Positions 49,497 through 64,000 of a stretch of DNA of 64,000 nt are shown here, piece by piece; the first letter of the stretch is position 1, and each line of letters opens with the position of its first letter. Source of the stretch: Syngnathus acus. Its lineage: Eukaryota > Chordata > Actinopteri > Syngnathiformes > Syngnathidae. The stretch spans positions 3,038,001 through 3,102,000 of the forward strand of contig NC_051100.1 of NCBI RefSeq assembly GCF_901709675.1, written 5' to 3'. The position numbers and the translations under genes were made by a program. A model generated the notes under the pieces. The model worked only from the letters and a program-made list of their open reading frames with translations, made no database searches and was not told the DNA's origin.

Positions 49497-50879
49497 CAGC
49501 CTGAAAGTCTGGCACCGTCTCCCTTTCTTCAGAATTGTTTGGACCACCTCCTTCTCCAGACCCTCGCTAACCTTTAACCCTCTCCTGGTCCTCTTCCTCA
49601 TCACGCCATCGTGCCAAGGCCCTTCCCCGTATCGGATTGTTGTTATAGCAACAGAAGGCCGAAGGGTAGCGCCTCAGTGGTTGATTAAATGGAGGCCGTC
49701 GGCGAAAGAACTGTGCCACAGGCCAGTCAGGCTAGCAGGACTAGCCCCCACTCCTGAACCCCCTCCTCACAACACCCCCCCCCCCCCCCCCTTGTAGGAG
49801 TTAGGACGCTTGACTGGCCGCTCGCGGAAAAAGGACTGGAAGCTAACACTGCTAAGTCCACATTTAATGTGCAAGAGGATTACAGTAATTTAAAAGCAAC
49901 TGTTGATTCCTTTGACCACTTTGTAGCTCGAAATGAATTTCAATCTCATTAGATACATTTTTTGTACAAACGTCAACACTGAATGGAGTCTCATTTGTTA
50001 TTGAGTGACGAATTAGCCAAATCTCTGGCAACCCTCCTGTATTGGAAGCACGGAAAAAGACAAACATAACACGGTCTACAAATGGGTGATTAATTCACGA
50101 GCACAGTATATCGAATATTGCATGCGGCATCGTGACTTCTCGAAACTTCTGTACATTGCCATGCCGGTGGCTCCCATTTTGCATGAAAAGGTATGCGCCA
50201 TAGCACTAGTTTTACAACATTGAGACACGGTTGGCATCTACTGCGGGAGTGTGATGCAGACGTACTTTTGCATTTGGCTACATGCAATTCACACTGTTGT
50301 TTTAGGGACGTGATAACATCGTCAGGTCCGGAAAAGCTTGACAAACATGCGGCACTTAAAAAAAATTCTTTTTGTATGTCACTAACTGCTTTCACACAGT
50401 CCACATATAAGCCAGCAGCAAAATACAGTATATTTTTGCGGGGACAGAAATTACGCAACAATAATTTAGAATTTCTAACAGCCTTTACAATATTAATACA
50501 CTCGCCTCATTTTTCATTCGTTTCCTCATCTTTGTTGCCAAACATTTCTTCCTTGATGGTCACGTGCTGTTTTGTGGTAAAAAAAAAAAATAATTACAAA
50601 ATAATAATAATACGGCACTGCCATCTAAGCTGGCTTTTTACCAGCTCATTCTGACCCCAAATCACTCTGAATACGCTCAAGCCGCAACGACCATGTCAAC
50701 ATTTGCGGGTCCAAGCGACTAAATGCCGGCCGGTTCTACCGCAGAAAGCGGCAGAGCGGCTCGTCTCTCATCCGGGAAGATCTCTGTGAGGCTACTGCGT
50801 CTAACAGGAGAACAAAGGTGAGCATCCCCATTGGTAAGAAAATAAATACACGTGATTGCATTCATACTGCACACGGAGC
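49497..50879. other. tail-to-tail spacer between ppp4r3b and cfap36
   Basis: About 1.4 kb shared by the 3' UTRs of two converging genes. ATTAAA at 49684 is a possible poly(A) signal for ppp4r3b. A C run of about 18 bases sits near 49775-49792. I could not find a canonical signal for cfap36 on the minus strand. Open frames here (for example around 50.2-50.65 kb) lack any similarity. Confidence 0.5.
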
Positions 50880-55001
<4,122 letters not shown>

Positions 55002-57896
55002 ATGGCCGAGAGCAGCCTTCATGGCAAGAGCACAAGCACGTCGACGGAGGATGTGTTTGACGATACTTACGTGGAGAAAGTCGGTCCCAAGCCACCCAGG
55101 ACGCTGGTGTGGAGAAACATCTGGCTCATGGCGATTCTGCACGCCGGCGCTCTCTACGGAGTCTTCCTCATCCCGACAGCTTACGCACTCACGCTTGCCT
55201 GGAGTAAGTACGCAATTGTTGATTATTTTCATTCATAATCGTTCTTAACAAATGTACAGTAAGTGTGACACTATTTAAAATGCAGAACTTTCTCTTGCCC
55301 TAACATCAAGGGGAATTTCAAATCCTTTCCAAACATAACTAATATGTATGAATATAATTTGTTTGTTTTTTCTCGTGACCTCTGCTAAGGATGCAATCGT
55401 GTATTTGATTGTGTTTTCATCTTGTGGAAGCAGTATTATGCTAAGTGAGCAAAATTATTTAACTCAGATCCCCCAAATTTTTTTTTTTTCTAAATATATT
55501 ACCTTTGATGGAATTTGTGTATGTGTGTGTGTTAGGGGTGGCTTTATTTATTGCAACAACTTTGTGAAGTACATTACTGCCATCTGCAAGACTGGCGTTG
55601 AATTGCACCATAATTTTGGGCCACAGTGGGACAAACGCATTGTAAAATTATTTATAGATGATTTGTTTGAACACATTCACGTGTTAGTGTGTTTTAATAA
55701 ACAAATTTAAAATGATAACCCTCGCTGCTGTAGGCCACAACTTCTGCACAGATGCTCACACGCGAACTTATTGACTCCAGTTCCTGATGACACTCACGAG
55801 GCCACACTCTTTAAAGCAGGGGTCTCAAACTCCAGTCCTCGGGGGCCGCATTCCGACATGTTTTCCGAGTTTCCCTCGTTAAACACACCTGATTCAATTA
55901 TCGGGCTCCTGCAGAACGTGAGGATGAACTGATCATTTGAATCAGGTGTGTTTAACGAGGGAAACTTGGAAAACATGTAGGAATGGGGCCCCCGAGGACT
56001 GGAGTTTGAGACCCCTGCTTTAAAGGCACACAAATATTAGTGCATACATATTTACATTTTGTTATGTTTTGTTATGTTTTATGCAATTCAGTGCTGTTTT
56101 GGTGGAGCAGTCACGGATTAAAGACATTTCAATGCCAAAAATTGACCCCATTATTTGCATCACTAAGATGCATATAACAATTTAACTGTGGTTGAATTTC
56201 ACAAATTCCTCAACAGTCTTCACTTTGTCCCTCGTCTGCTCCCCCTCCCCTCCCCACCGCTTGTCTTTTGCAATGCTGGGCTGCATATTATTGCACAGTG
56301 GAAGACAAAGCACAATCAGCTCTCCCATAGACATTCCATTGTGAGCCGCGTGACAATTTGTCTTCGGCTGCCAGAAGGTCCCTTGTGCCCGCTGCGAGCA
56401 GACAACAACAAACTGCACACCTGACCTCACAATCAGTCCCAAAGGTCGGTCCAATAGTTTGTCATTTCTCTTCCCACCAGCTGCCGCGTGCTTCGTCTTC
56501 AGCGCTCTGGGCGTGACGGCAGGTGCACACAGGTTATGGAGCCACAGATCCTACAAGGCTTCAACGGCCCTCAGGGTATTCCTGGCTCTTGCCAACTCCA
56601 TGGCCTTCCAGGTACAAATGTAACTTTAAACACGCATGACGCAACTACACAAACAGACTGTCGATACATTTCTGCCTCGTCTTTTTTTTTCCTCTTAACT
56701 ACGCTGCCCCAAAAGAATGTGAAAACTTTTAATTAACGCTGGTGTTTGGTATCCAAAATGATTCCCGTGCTCAGAACGACATTTACGAGTGGGCGAGGGA
56801 CCACCGCGTCCATCACAAGTATTCGGAGACGGACGCCGACCCGCACAATGCCAAGCGGGGCTTCTTTTTCTCGCACATCGGCTGGCTGCTGGTTCGCAAG
56901 CACCCTGACGTCGCAGAGAAGGGCCGAAAACTGGATCTGTCAGACCTGAAGGCCGATAAAGTAGTCATGTTTCAACGAAGGTAAAGACTGTCAGATGCTG
57001 TTTTCTGCCTAGCAACAAGCACTCGTTAAATAATTCCTTTACTTCTGTACTAAGAACGTGCTGTTTGTTGATTTCAGGCACTACAAGCTCTCTGTGTTGA
57101 TCTTGTGCTTCCTGGTGCCAATGTTGGTGCCCTGGTACTTCTGGGGCGAGTCCCTCCTAGTGGGTTACTTCCTGCCCGCGTTGCTGAGGTACACGGTCGG
57201 ACTCAACGCCACTTGGCTGGTCAACAGCGCCGCGCACATGTGGGGCAACAGGCCATACGATCACACCATCAACCCCAGGGAGAACAACTTTGTGGCCTTC
57301 AGCGCCATAGGTAGGAGAAAGCTTTACATTGAGCTGTCAATTAGAGTTTTTTATTCTTGACTCTGAAGTTGCCTGAAACAACCAATCAAGGATGGGGAAA
57401 TCGCTGATGTCATTGAGCGTCATGTATATAAAATGGAATCTTTTATATGGCATTTTGCAGTGTGCGTTAGCGTCAAGCTAGCAATTATGGCAAAGCTATG
57501 TCGCCATACACAACATGGTCTCTTTTTTTAAAACTTCAATTTGATAATAAACTTTAACCGGGAGAAGCAATAAAAGGCCCGAAATGAGCACTTGGTAAAA
57601 CTCTTTGAAGAATTGTTCACAATTAGCCAAACAACTGCTTTGTTGTGAACGTGGCTAGCCTGAGTCAGCGTTTTTGACTCTTTGTCTCTTTCCCAGGGGA
57701 AGGCTTCCATAACTACCACCACACGTTCCCTTTCGACTATGCCACCAGCGAATTCGGCTGCAGGCTCAACCTCACCACTGCCTTCATCAACCTCATGTGC
57801 TTCCTGCGTCTGGCCAGCGAACGCAAGATGGCGTCCAAAGAGATGATAGCGGCCCGCGTGCATCGGACGGGCGACGGTAGCGCTAAAAATGGCTAA
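55002..57896 (+). CDS. scd: Stearoyl-CoA 9-desaturase, complete, 323 aa
   Basis: Endoplasmic-reticulum membrane di-iron enzyme that puts a cis double bond at carbon 9 of stearoyl- and palmitoyl-CoA, using cytochrome b5 and oxygen. Exons 55002-55203, 56481-56611, 56775-56980, 57078-57310 and 57697-57896 (972 nt); the 131-206-233-nt middle exons match the vertebrate pattern. The three histidine boxes are intact: HRLWSH (84-89), HRVHH (121-125) and HNYHH (262-266), with NSAAH adding the known extra ligand. Hydrophobic segments follow the usual four-pass layout (IWLMAILHAGALYGVFLI; FVFSALGVTAGA; LILCFLVPMLVPWYFWG). ADPHNAKRGFFFSHIGWL is the conserved desaturase signature. Teleosts often have two scd copies (scd and scdb); which one this is cannot be decided here. 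Neighbouring wnt8b matches the human 10q24 order. Confidence 0.96.
55204..56480 (+). other. scd intron 1 with MITE
   Basis: 1.3 kb intron. Apart from the palindromic element listed separately it contains AT-rich sequence and no exon. Confidence 0.7.
55817..56017. mobile_element. palindromic hAT-type MITE with 8-bp target duplication
   Basis: A 201-bp element beginning CAGGGGTCTCAAACTCCAG and ending in the near-exact inverted copy. The arms are about 83 bp and leave a loop of roughly 35 bases. It is flanked on both sides by CTTTAAAG (55809-55816 and 56018-56025), an 8-bp direct repeat typical of hAT transposition. No coding capacity; the minus-strand open frame crossing it is an artefact. Arm divergence is low, suggesting a fairly recent insertion. 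Confidence 0.88.
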
Positions 57897-58815
57897 GTTG
57901 GACTTTATTATGATGGTGATGATTATTAGGAGAGAGACAGGCAATAAGTTTCATTCACATACCAAATCAATAACGACGGGATGATATCGGGCTGGTTTAT
58001 TGAGATTCATGTTTGCCCTTTTCCGCTGCACGTTTCTAGCAGGTACTGTTTCGAGTACCTGATCGTTCAAGTTGATCATGAGTCGTATTGGAATATTTGA
58101 GGTTAAATCGCTAAGTTAAAAAAAACTAATTTGGTTACGTTGCCTTGCACTCTATGCATTTGTTCAATTTCGACCAGACATGTTGACTGTGCAGTGGTGA
58201 ATGTGAAATGTGTTGACGAATTCAGTGAATTGCAGAATCATGAATTAATTTATGTGATATTTATTAACAATCGTGCCAATTTTGAAACTTTGACAATTAT
58301 GTTTATGGTTAAGAACCCGTCCACATAGTGGGAGTTTATTTTTGCTTTTATTTTGGACCATAAATACAAAAGAATCTGTAAAATCCAATTTTACAATTAC
58401 AGACCCCTCTAATTCAGACTTTTTTTTTTTTTTTCCACATTATGTAAAGAAACAATAGCCGTACTAAACTACAGCACAAGCTCTGCTCTGTTCAAGGTTA
58501 ACATCTCATAGTCATCTAAACCAATTTGACATGTGAATTAAATACAATGCATACCTTTTTGGTTGGAAGCTAAAAGTCAATGAGTTTATGTGCAGCGCTC
58601 CAAGCACAGGTGCCTCTCCCTGGTATGTTTAAGATGTTATTTTTGATTTGAAGATAAAGGTTGATCAGATAGGAATGTCACGTGTGGGAAATTAATATGG
58701 TTTAATACTAATATAAACAAATGCACATATGACTAAAAGTGTTCCTTAGACATTCTTTTGTGTTCACTGATAAACCAAAAAAGCCAGAGCTTTTCAGAGA
58801 ATGTGTATTATATAT

Positions 58816-58821
58816 AATAAA
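58816..58821 (+). other. scd: candidate poly(A) signal of scd
   Basis: AATAAA in TATATAATAAACACAT downstream of the scd stop. Other AT-rich hexamers further on (near 59.82 kb) are alternatives. Confidence 0.4.
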
Positions 58822-59194
58822 CACATTTTTATACCTGACAAATTACTTATCTCGTTGGACTTCCACCACACACACACGCACATAGTTTTTGTGGGACATC
58901 TTGTCTGCGTTAATTGAGCACTCGACCTTACGATCTTAATCAGGGAACTCCTGTATGTCACACGCTCATGCAAAAACAAAAATATGGTGTGCACATGCGT
59001 CACTATCTCACTGCGCATTTTTCAGATAGCGCCGCACGCAGTCCCGTCTCGTTTGTTGGACATTCTTCGTTTGACAGTGTCACTATTAGTCGTCAAAACA
59101 GCTTCTAAACAAGTCCGTTTTTCAACGCCGTGGAATCAGATAGTAACAAAGGGCGCTAAAGAAAATGTATGGGAGGCCAATGGAGCTGTGTGGT

Positions 59195-59209
59195 AGCGCC
59201 CTCTGCTGG
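59195..59209 (-). promoter_or_regulatory. CTCF-like motif between scd and wnt8b
   Basis: The minus strand reads CCAGCAGAGGGCGCT, a full match to the CTCF core CCASYAGRKGGCRS. It is the best such motif in the window and is oriented back toward scd. Confidence 0.5.
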
Positions 59210-60525
59210 ACAAATAATGCTACTTACAGGCCAATAGTGCCCCAAACTTCAAGATAACTCCGTACTGTCGTCCTGAGCGCCCCGTGATTGAATACTCTAA
59301 AATGAATTATCCATAAAAAAAAAAATATTGGTGCCTAATTTAGCCTCCAGTTCTGGACTGACTACAAAATAAAAAGCATAAAAACGGCGATGACGTATTT
59401 GCAGGATTCAATGTGAATATAATTATTTCATTTGGTTGTACTTAATGTATTGGCCACAGCCTTCATTTGTGATGCATTAAAAAAAAAAAAAAAAAACTCG
59501 AATCCCTTCTTTTAAGCATTTCTCTTTGTATCTTAATCCAAAACATCCTTTGAAAGTATTTTGTGCTAATCCTAATTTGCACACAAGAAGATTGGATTTC
59601 CACGGAAAGGAACCTGCGTGGATGCGGGGATTTACGAACACTCCCAGTTTTGTTTTGTTTTTTCTAAAAAAAGTTTGATCCTTTTGTGGTCTAGTAGAAT
59701 TTTTCTGTAAACTGCAGTTTTGAGGATAGTGGTGCGCGCACCGATTTAAGAATGCAGATTTTGCCGTCGTATGAATTGAAGCTGTTGTAAACCAACTTGC
59801 TGACTTGAAACATGAATAACAATAAATTAAATAATTTATTTGTTTATAAGAACATTTTAACAAGGGTTTAAAGATGAAAAATTAAGTCACAATCTGTGGC
59901 CAGAATATTAAACATTGATTTTGATGTATTTAGTTTCAGAGCATTTTGAATTTTTTTCCAAAATAAAAAAAGTGTAACTGAGTTGTTCCAAACAGAGAAC
60001 CCAATGCAACTAATCATTTTTTTTCTGCATTTTGTATGGCAGGGGGAAGAAAAAATAAAAATAAAATACTTTTTAAATTAAGGATTTTACAGATAGCGCT
60101 CCATTTCCAAATTAATTAAACGCACCACGACCGCCTGAACAGCGCGCAAATGTGAGTTAAGAAGAAGAAAAAAACCATCGTCACCGCCTTGACGCAATTG
60201 AATCACAAACACAATTTGTATATCTAACCAAAAACATGCATGAGTGTTGCACTTTTCCCCCTTTAATCGTGGATTAAGCAGATTGTCCTGGCCGGCCCTC
60301 GAGGCCCAGGGTGCCCCTTTTGATCATCTCGGTCTTCTCCACCGCGACTCTTGGGATTGGCCGCGAGGGTAAGTAGAAGGAGGGGGGGGGGCAATATTTA
60401 ATTAAGCAGATAATCTCTTGTTGAGGAAGAGAGTGGCTCCATTTCAGAGCACCCCCTCCTCATCCTCTTCTTCCAGTTTTGCAGCAGAAGCTCTTCAGTC
60501 TCCATCTCCTTCGTCACCTGTCAGC

Positions 60526-62389
60526 ATGTTCATGCATTGGGAGGTTTGCTTCTACATTTTCATCCTGCTGGCGCACATGAGGTCCTACTGCTGCTGGTGA
60601 GTGGAAACCGACCGCTTTCTGCATGCGTGCGCATTTTGCATTAAAGTGCATCAAGTTAATTTTAGAAGGTAGGGGGCTTTTTAGTCTATTAGTAAACAAG
60701 TTGTAAGGTAGTAAAATGAAGTAAAAAGGGAATTTTAATCATGTAAAGAAAGAAGCAAATCATAGGTATAAGCAAGCAAATTAGATGAGTAATAAAAGTT
60801 AAATAACACAAACACACGCACTGAATTGAAGCAATAAATTGTCACACACAAACTGTTTAATGCAATCCATTTAATTTAGTTATTTTAGTTATTATTTAGT
60901 TATATATTTAGTTATTCTATATTTTCTATAAAGCAAATGGTGTTTATTAAAAAAAAAACGAATTTGTTGTGGAGAGCTGGAACAGATTAAGAACATTTCC
61001 ATTCACTTCAATGGGGAAAGATCATTTCAGAAGTATTTTCAATTACTGACAGCATGGAGCAATTAAAATGTTTTATATCGGGTACTGAAATTGCCGATTT
61101 TCGTTTTTAATCCAATCTGATCATTGTTTATTAAAAAAAAAAAGTCCTGTGATAGCAACTATCTGCTTCCTCATCAACTTCACTTACCTTCCCTCCGAGT
61201 GACTTGAAATGATTTCCCACAACCTCCCATTCACTTCCCGATTAATGTAACCAACTTGTCACTAATGTGTAGGAATGGCATCAGCACGGTGGCTATTATG
61301 GGATATTTCCGTCCATATCGGTTGTGTGTGACAGTTTCCCATGCGCTAATGAGCGGGAATGTGTTATGGACACTGAGCTTCCCGGAGTTGAATAAGCTGT
61401 CTCCTTTTCCAGGTCAGTGAATAATTTCTTGATGACTGGACCCAAGGTAAGCCAACTTCCTTTTGATCTCTCCTTCCCATCCCCAGAGAAAATATGCTCC
61501 TGCTTTTTCATCACTGTGTGTGTGTGTGTGTGTTTCCTTCTTGTTTTTGTGTGGTTCTTGTGTGGGATTAATGCAGCCATATTCGTCCTCATTCTTTCCC
61601 CTCCTGCATGCGTACACTTGACCTTATTGAGAGGTTTGTGTGTGTGTGTGTGTGAATGTGTTAAGAGGCAAGGGCAGCTATTGCTTTAGTGGGTGGTCAT
61701 CATTAGCAAGAACCTGGGCCCCTGTGTGTGTGAGCTTCTACACTCCACCCAAGCAAGCAAGCAAGCAAAAAAAAAAAGCCCCTTGAGACATATTAGCCAT
61801 ATGATCATTCACACGCTCATAGTGCAGTTGATTGGGTGCCCGATCCACCTCTTAATTCCACCACAATGATAGAAATCAACTTTAAAATTCCAGCAGAAAT
61901 TAGGAATGGTGAGCGTTAGAATGGATTGAAGGAATGTGGAAATTAGATATAAATATTCATATATATTTGTTATAATTTGGAAAGAAATGGAATAGCGATG
62001 ATTTGAACAGTTTGAATTGCTCATAAAATGTAAAAATGAAAGATAATAATAATGCAATTGATTTATGTAACCCCCCAATAGTTAATTAAAAAATATATAT
62101 ATTTTTTAATTAACCAGAATGAACATTCAATTTGTAACAGTTTAAATCGGTCAAAAAATATGAAAATAGAGGTACAAATTTCACTGCCCGCCCACATTCA
62201 GGTGCATTAAAGAGGCATTGCCTGGTTAGGTTGGCTACGCGTGAGTGTTTGGGCCTGAGCCGTGGCCGACAGCAGCTTCTGCTTGATTGTGCTCGCTATG
62301 ATCTCCCACTATTCAATAAATAGCTGAAAAATAACAACTGGTGGCTGTGGCTCTCCGACACGGAAGGGCATTACAGTCATCAAGCACAC

Positions 62390-62426
<37 letters not shown>

Positions 62427-63493
62427 CACTGGTTGTGTCACGTGCAGGCGTACCTGATCTATTCCAGCAGTGTGGCGGCGGGGGCCCAGAGCGGCATCGA
62501 GGAGTGCAAGTCCCAATTTGCGTGGGATCGCTGGAACTGCCCCGAGAGAGCTCTGCAGTTGTCCACGCACAGCAGCCTGCGCAGCGGTAAGTGCTAGTAC
62601 ATGAAGCGATCTGGACTAAATGCTGAAACTGCGTTTTCCAAAGCCACCTTTATGGGACTGTTACATTCTCTTCTGCATGTGCCAAAACAAACACACTAAT
62701 CCAACCGCTCTCACTAGATCAGCGCTGTCGTGAATGCGACACACAAAGTCAATTAGCATCAGGGACAAGGCCTGCTGCTATGCTTATGGAATGAAATTCA
62801 GCAGAGCTTTTATCAAGGACAATAAAAATAAAATTCTGGATTTAAAAATGTTTTTTTTTTTTATTAAATGGCAAGTCGGCAGTTATATCGAACGTCAATT
62901 ATTTGCACACTCGAGCAACAGCTGCTGTCGGCCACGGCTCACACCCAGGCGCTCACATGCAGACTCGATGACATCACGTGCCACACCAGGCCCGCCTCTT
63001 CAAGGCCTTTATATGGTGAATGAGGTCAAACAATATTGACAGGGTGGATTTTCACCGATTGTAGGTGGATCTGGAATGTATGTAAAAAGAAAATAAAACA
63101 GCATCATTAAATTGAGTCTCTCTGCCAGCCAATCGGGAGACGGCGTTTGTGCACGCCATCAGCTCAGCCGGCGTCATGTACACGCTGACCAGGAACTGCA
63201 GTCTCGGGGATTTTGACAACTGCGGCTGCGACGACAGCCGGAACGGACAACGAGGTAAGAGACTTCCGATTGTATTGTAAAATAAATCTTGAGAAATGAT
63301 TGCAGCACATCATGAAACCTCATCTCATAACGTTTGTGTTTCACTTCCAGGCGGTCACGGCTGGTTGTGGGGAGGCTGCAGCGACAATGTCGGTTTCGGC
63401 GAGGCCATCGCTAAACAGTTTGTCGACGCTTTGGAGACCGGCCAGGATGCCCGAGCGGCGATGAATTTACACAACAACGAAGCTGGCAGAAAG
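60526..63493 (+). CDS. wnt8b: Wnt8b, N-terminal half (first five coding exons)
   Basis: Secreted, lipid-modified signalling glycoprotein of the Wnt/beta-catenin pathway, patterning forebrain and hypothalamus in vertebrates. Exons 60526-60596, 61413-61446, 62448-62586, 63129-63254 and 63351-63493 give 171 residues, about half of the usual 350. The start [20 protein letters not shown] is a signal peptide. Then come [84 protein letters not shown] and [17 protein letters not shown], nearly identical to human WNT8B. The next exon should contain the CKCHGVSGSC palmitoylation site and lies beyond the right edge. wnt8b rather than wnt8a is supported by this sequence and by the scd neighbour. Confidence 0.95.
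61515..61653. repeat. two (GT)n microsatellites
   Basis: GT dinucleotide runs of about 19 bases each at 61515-61533 and 61635-61653 in intron 2 of wnt8b. Confidence 0.8.
62393..62423. repeat. poly-A run
   Basis: Thirty-one A bases 24 bases upstream of wnt8b coding exon 3, in the place where a polypyrimidine tract is expected. The acceptor itself is GTCACGTGCAG. Confidence 0.9.
62587..63128 (+). other. wnt8b intron 3, nothing seen
   Basis: A 542-base intron between coding exons 3 and 4, AT-rich in the middle with a T run near 62.85 kb. No exon or recognised element. Confidence 0.6.
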
Positions 63494-64000
63494 GTACTGC
63501 TTTAAAACCCAATGATGTTTTTTTTTTTTATATAAGCGATATAGATGGCGTTTTTTTTCGGGACTCCTTCTCGGCCTTCCAGCTGATTTCCTCCCCCCTC
63601 CCCCCCAATCCGTCTCTGCGAGTGTGCCACCCAAGCATCCCCTTTCACACGACAATAAGTGAGGTGCCACTCGTCCCCGATCATAACAGTGTGTTCGCTG
63701 TACCAGAAGGGCCTATTTACTAGCTCTGAATGACAATCCCTCTCCTGGAGAATTGCAGGATCGCCGGCGTGCAAGCCTAATTGGAGATCCAGGGGAGCCA
63801 GACATTGCACGGTCTTCCGTATTATCCCCCCCGTTTTTTAAATAAGTGTTTAGTTTTATTCTTGCAATAAGGATCCCACATTTATGTTGGTCTTTGTCCG
63901 GCTCCGGAGGTAGTCTGAGGGGACCACAGGCGTGCAGCTGAAGTGCTCTTTGTTGACGGTGCCTTTGCAACCCCCCCGTCGGGCCCCGGGATCGCCACGG
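63494..64000 (+). other. wnt8b intron 5 (partial)
   Basis: Intron sequence up to the window edge. I searched for the next conserved Wnt exon (starting around AVKGTMKRTCKCHG) and did not find it, so the gene continues to the right. Confidence 0.7.

Larger units (their letters stand above)
57897..60525. other. scd 3' UTR and wnt8b upstream region
   Basis: Mostly AT-rich. AATAAA at 58816 is a candidate scd poly(A) signal, about 0.9 kb past the stop. A CTCF-like site lies at 59195. T and A homopolymers occur near 58.42 and 59.48 kb. The last 250 bases before the wnt8b start become GC-richer (CCGGCCCTCGAGGCCCAGGG near 60.3 kb) and probably contain the wnt8b promoter. No gene seen. Confidence 0.5.
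60597..62447 (+). other. wnt8b introns 1 and 2
   Basis: The 34-nt exon at 61413-61446 splits this stretch. It contains GT runs at 61515-61533 and 61635-61653 and an A run at 62393-62423 just before exon 3. TTAATTAA-type words occur near 62.09 kb. No other gene seen. Confidence 0.6.

Noticed and set aside
50193-50654. 153-codon open frame between ppp4r3b and cfap36
   Set aside because: AT-rich, no similarity, ends in simple sequence; it lies in the converging 3' UTR region.
55794-56033. Minus-strand open frame of 79 codons in scd intron 1
   Set aside because: It coincides with the palindromic MITE; the two halves of the frame are the inverted arms.

Overview
This is a piece of a vertebrate nuclear genome, almost certainly a ray-finned fish (teleost). 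Every gene is split into short exons with GT-AG introns, and the encoded proteins match vertebrate families along their whole length. Introns and spacers are compact compared with mammals. The non-coding DNA holds microsatellites, homopolymer runs and small non-autonomous DNA transposons of a kind common in fish. There are no bacterial operons, phage genes or CRISPR arrays.

Layout from left to right. (1) 0.7-2.9 kb, + strand: the last five coding exons of a CaM kinase II gene, best matched to gamma (camk2g), followed by a long 3' UTR. (2) 7.6-36.3 kb, + strand: a complete girdin gene (ccdc88a) with 35-36 coding exons. (3) 38.8-43.7 kb, + strand: complete pnpt1, 28 coding exons, mitochondrial polynucleotide phosphorylase. 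(4) 44.7-49.5 kb, + strand: complete ppp4r3b/smek2, 16 coding exons, a regulatory subunit of protein phosphatase 4. (5) 50.9-54.1 kb, - strand: complete cfap36/ccdc104, 11 coding exons, a cilium-associated protein; it is tail to tail with ppp4r3b. (6) 55.0-57.9 kb, + strand: complete scd, 5 coding exons, stearoyl-CoA desaturase; it is head to head with cfap36. (7) 60.5 kb to the right edge, + strand: the first five coding exons of wnt8b. I joined all exons by hand. In each complete gene the summed coding length is a multiple of three and every intron phase agrees.

The genes do not form a pathway. Their order matters mainly as synteny: ccdc88a, pnpt1, ppp4r3b and cfap36 correspond to a human 2p16 cluster, while camk2g, scd and wnt8b correspond to human 10q22-q24. 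The window therefore joins two blocks that are separate in human.

The best observation is at the 3' end of ccdc88a. The last long exon runs to a stop and ends in EYGCV, the PDZ-binding tail of the paralogue Daple (CCDC88C), which mammalian girdin lacks. Inside that exon lies a good splice donor, in phase with a small exon 1.5 kb downstream. That exon encodes KSKSRSGEC, resembling the mammalian girdin C-terminus. One gene therefore seems able to make either a Daple-type or a girdin-type C-terminus, and only the Daple-type form carries a second sequence resembling the G-alpha-binding (GBA) motif.
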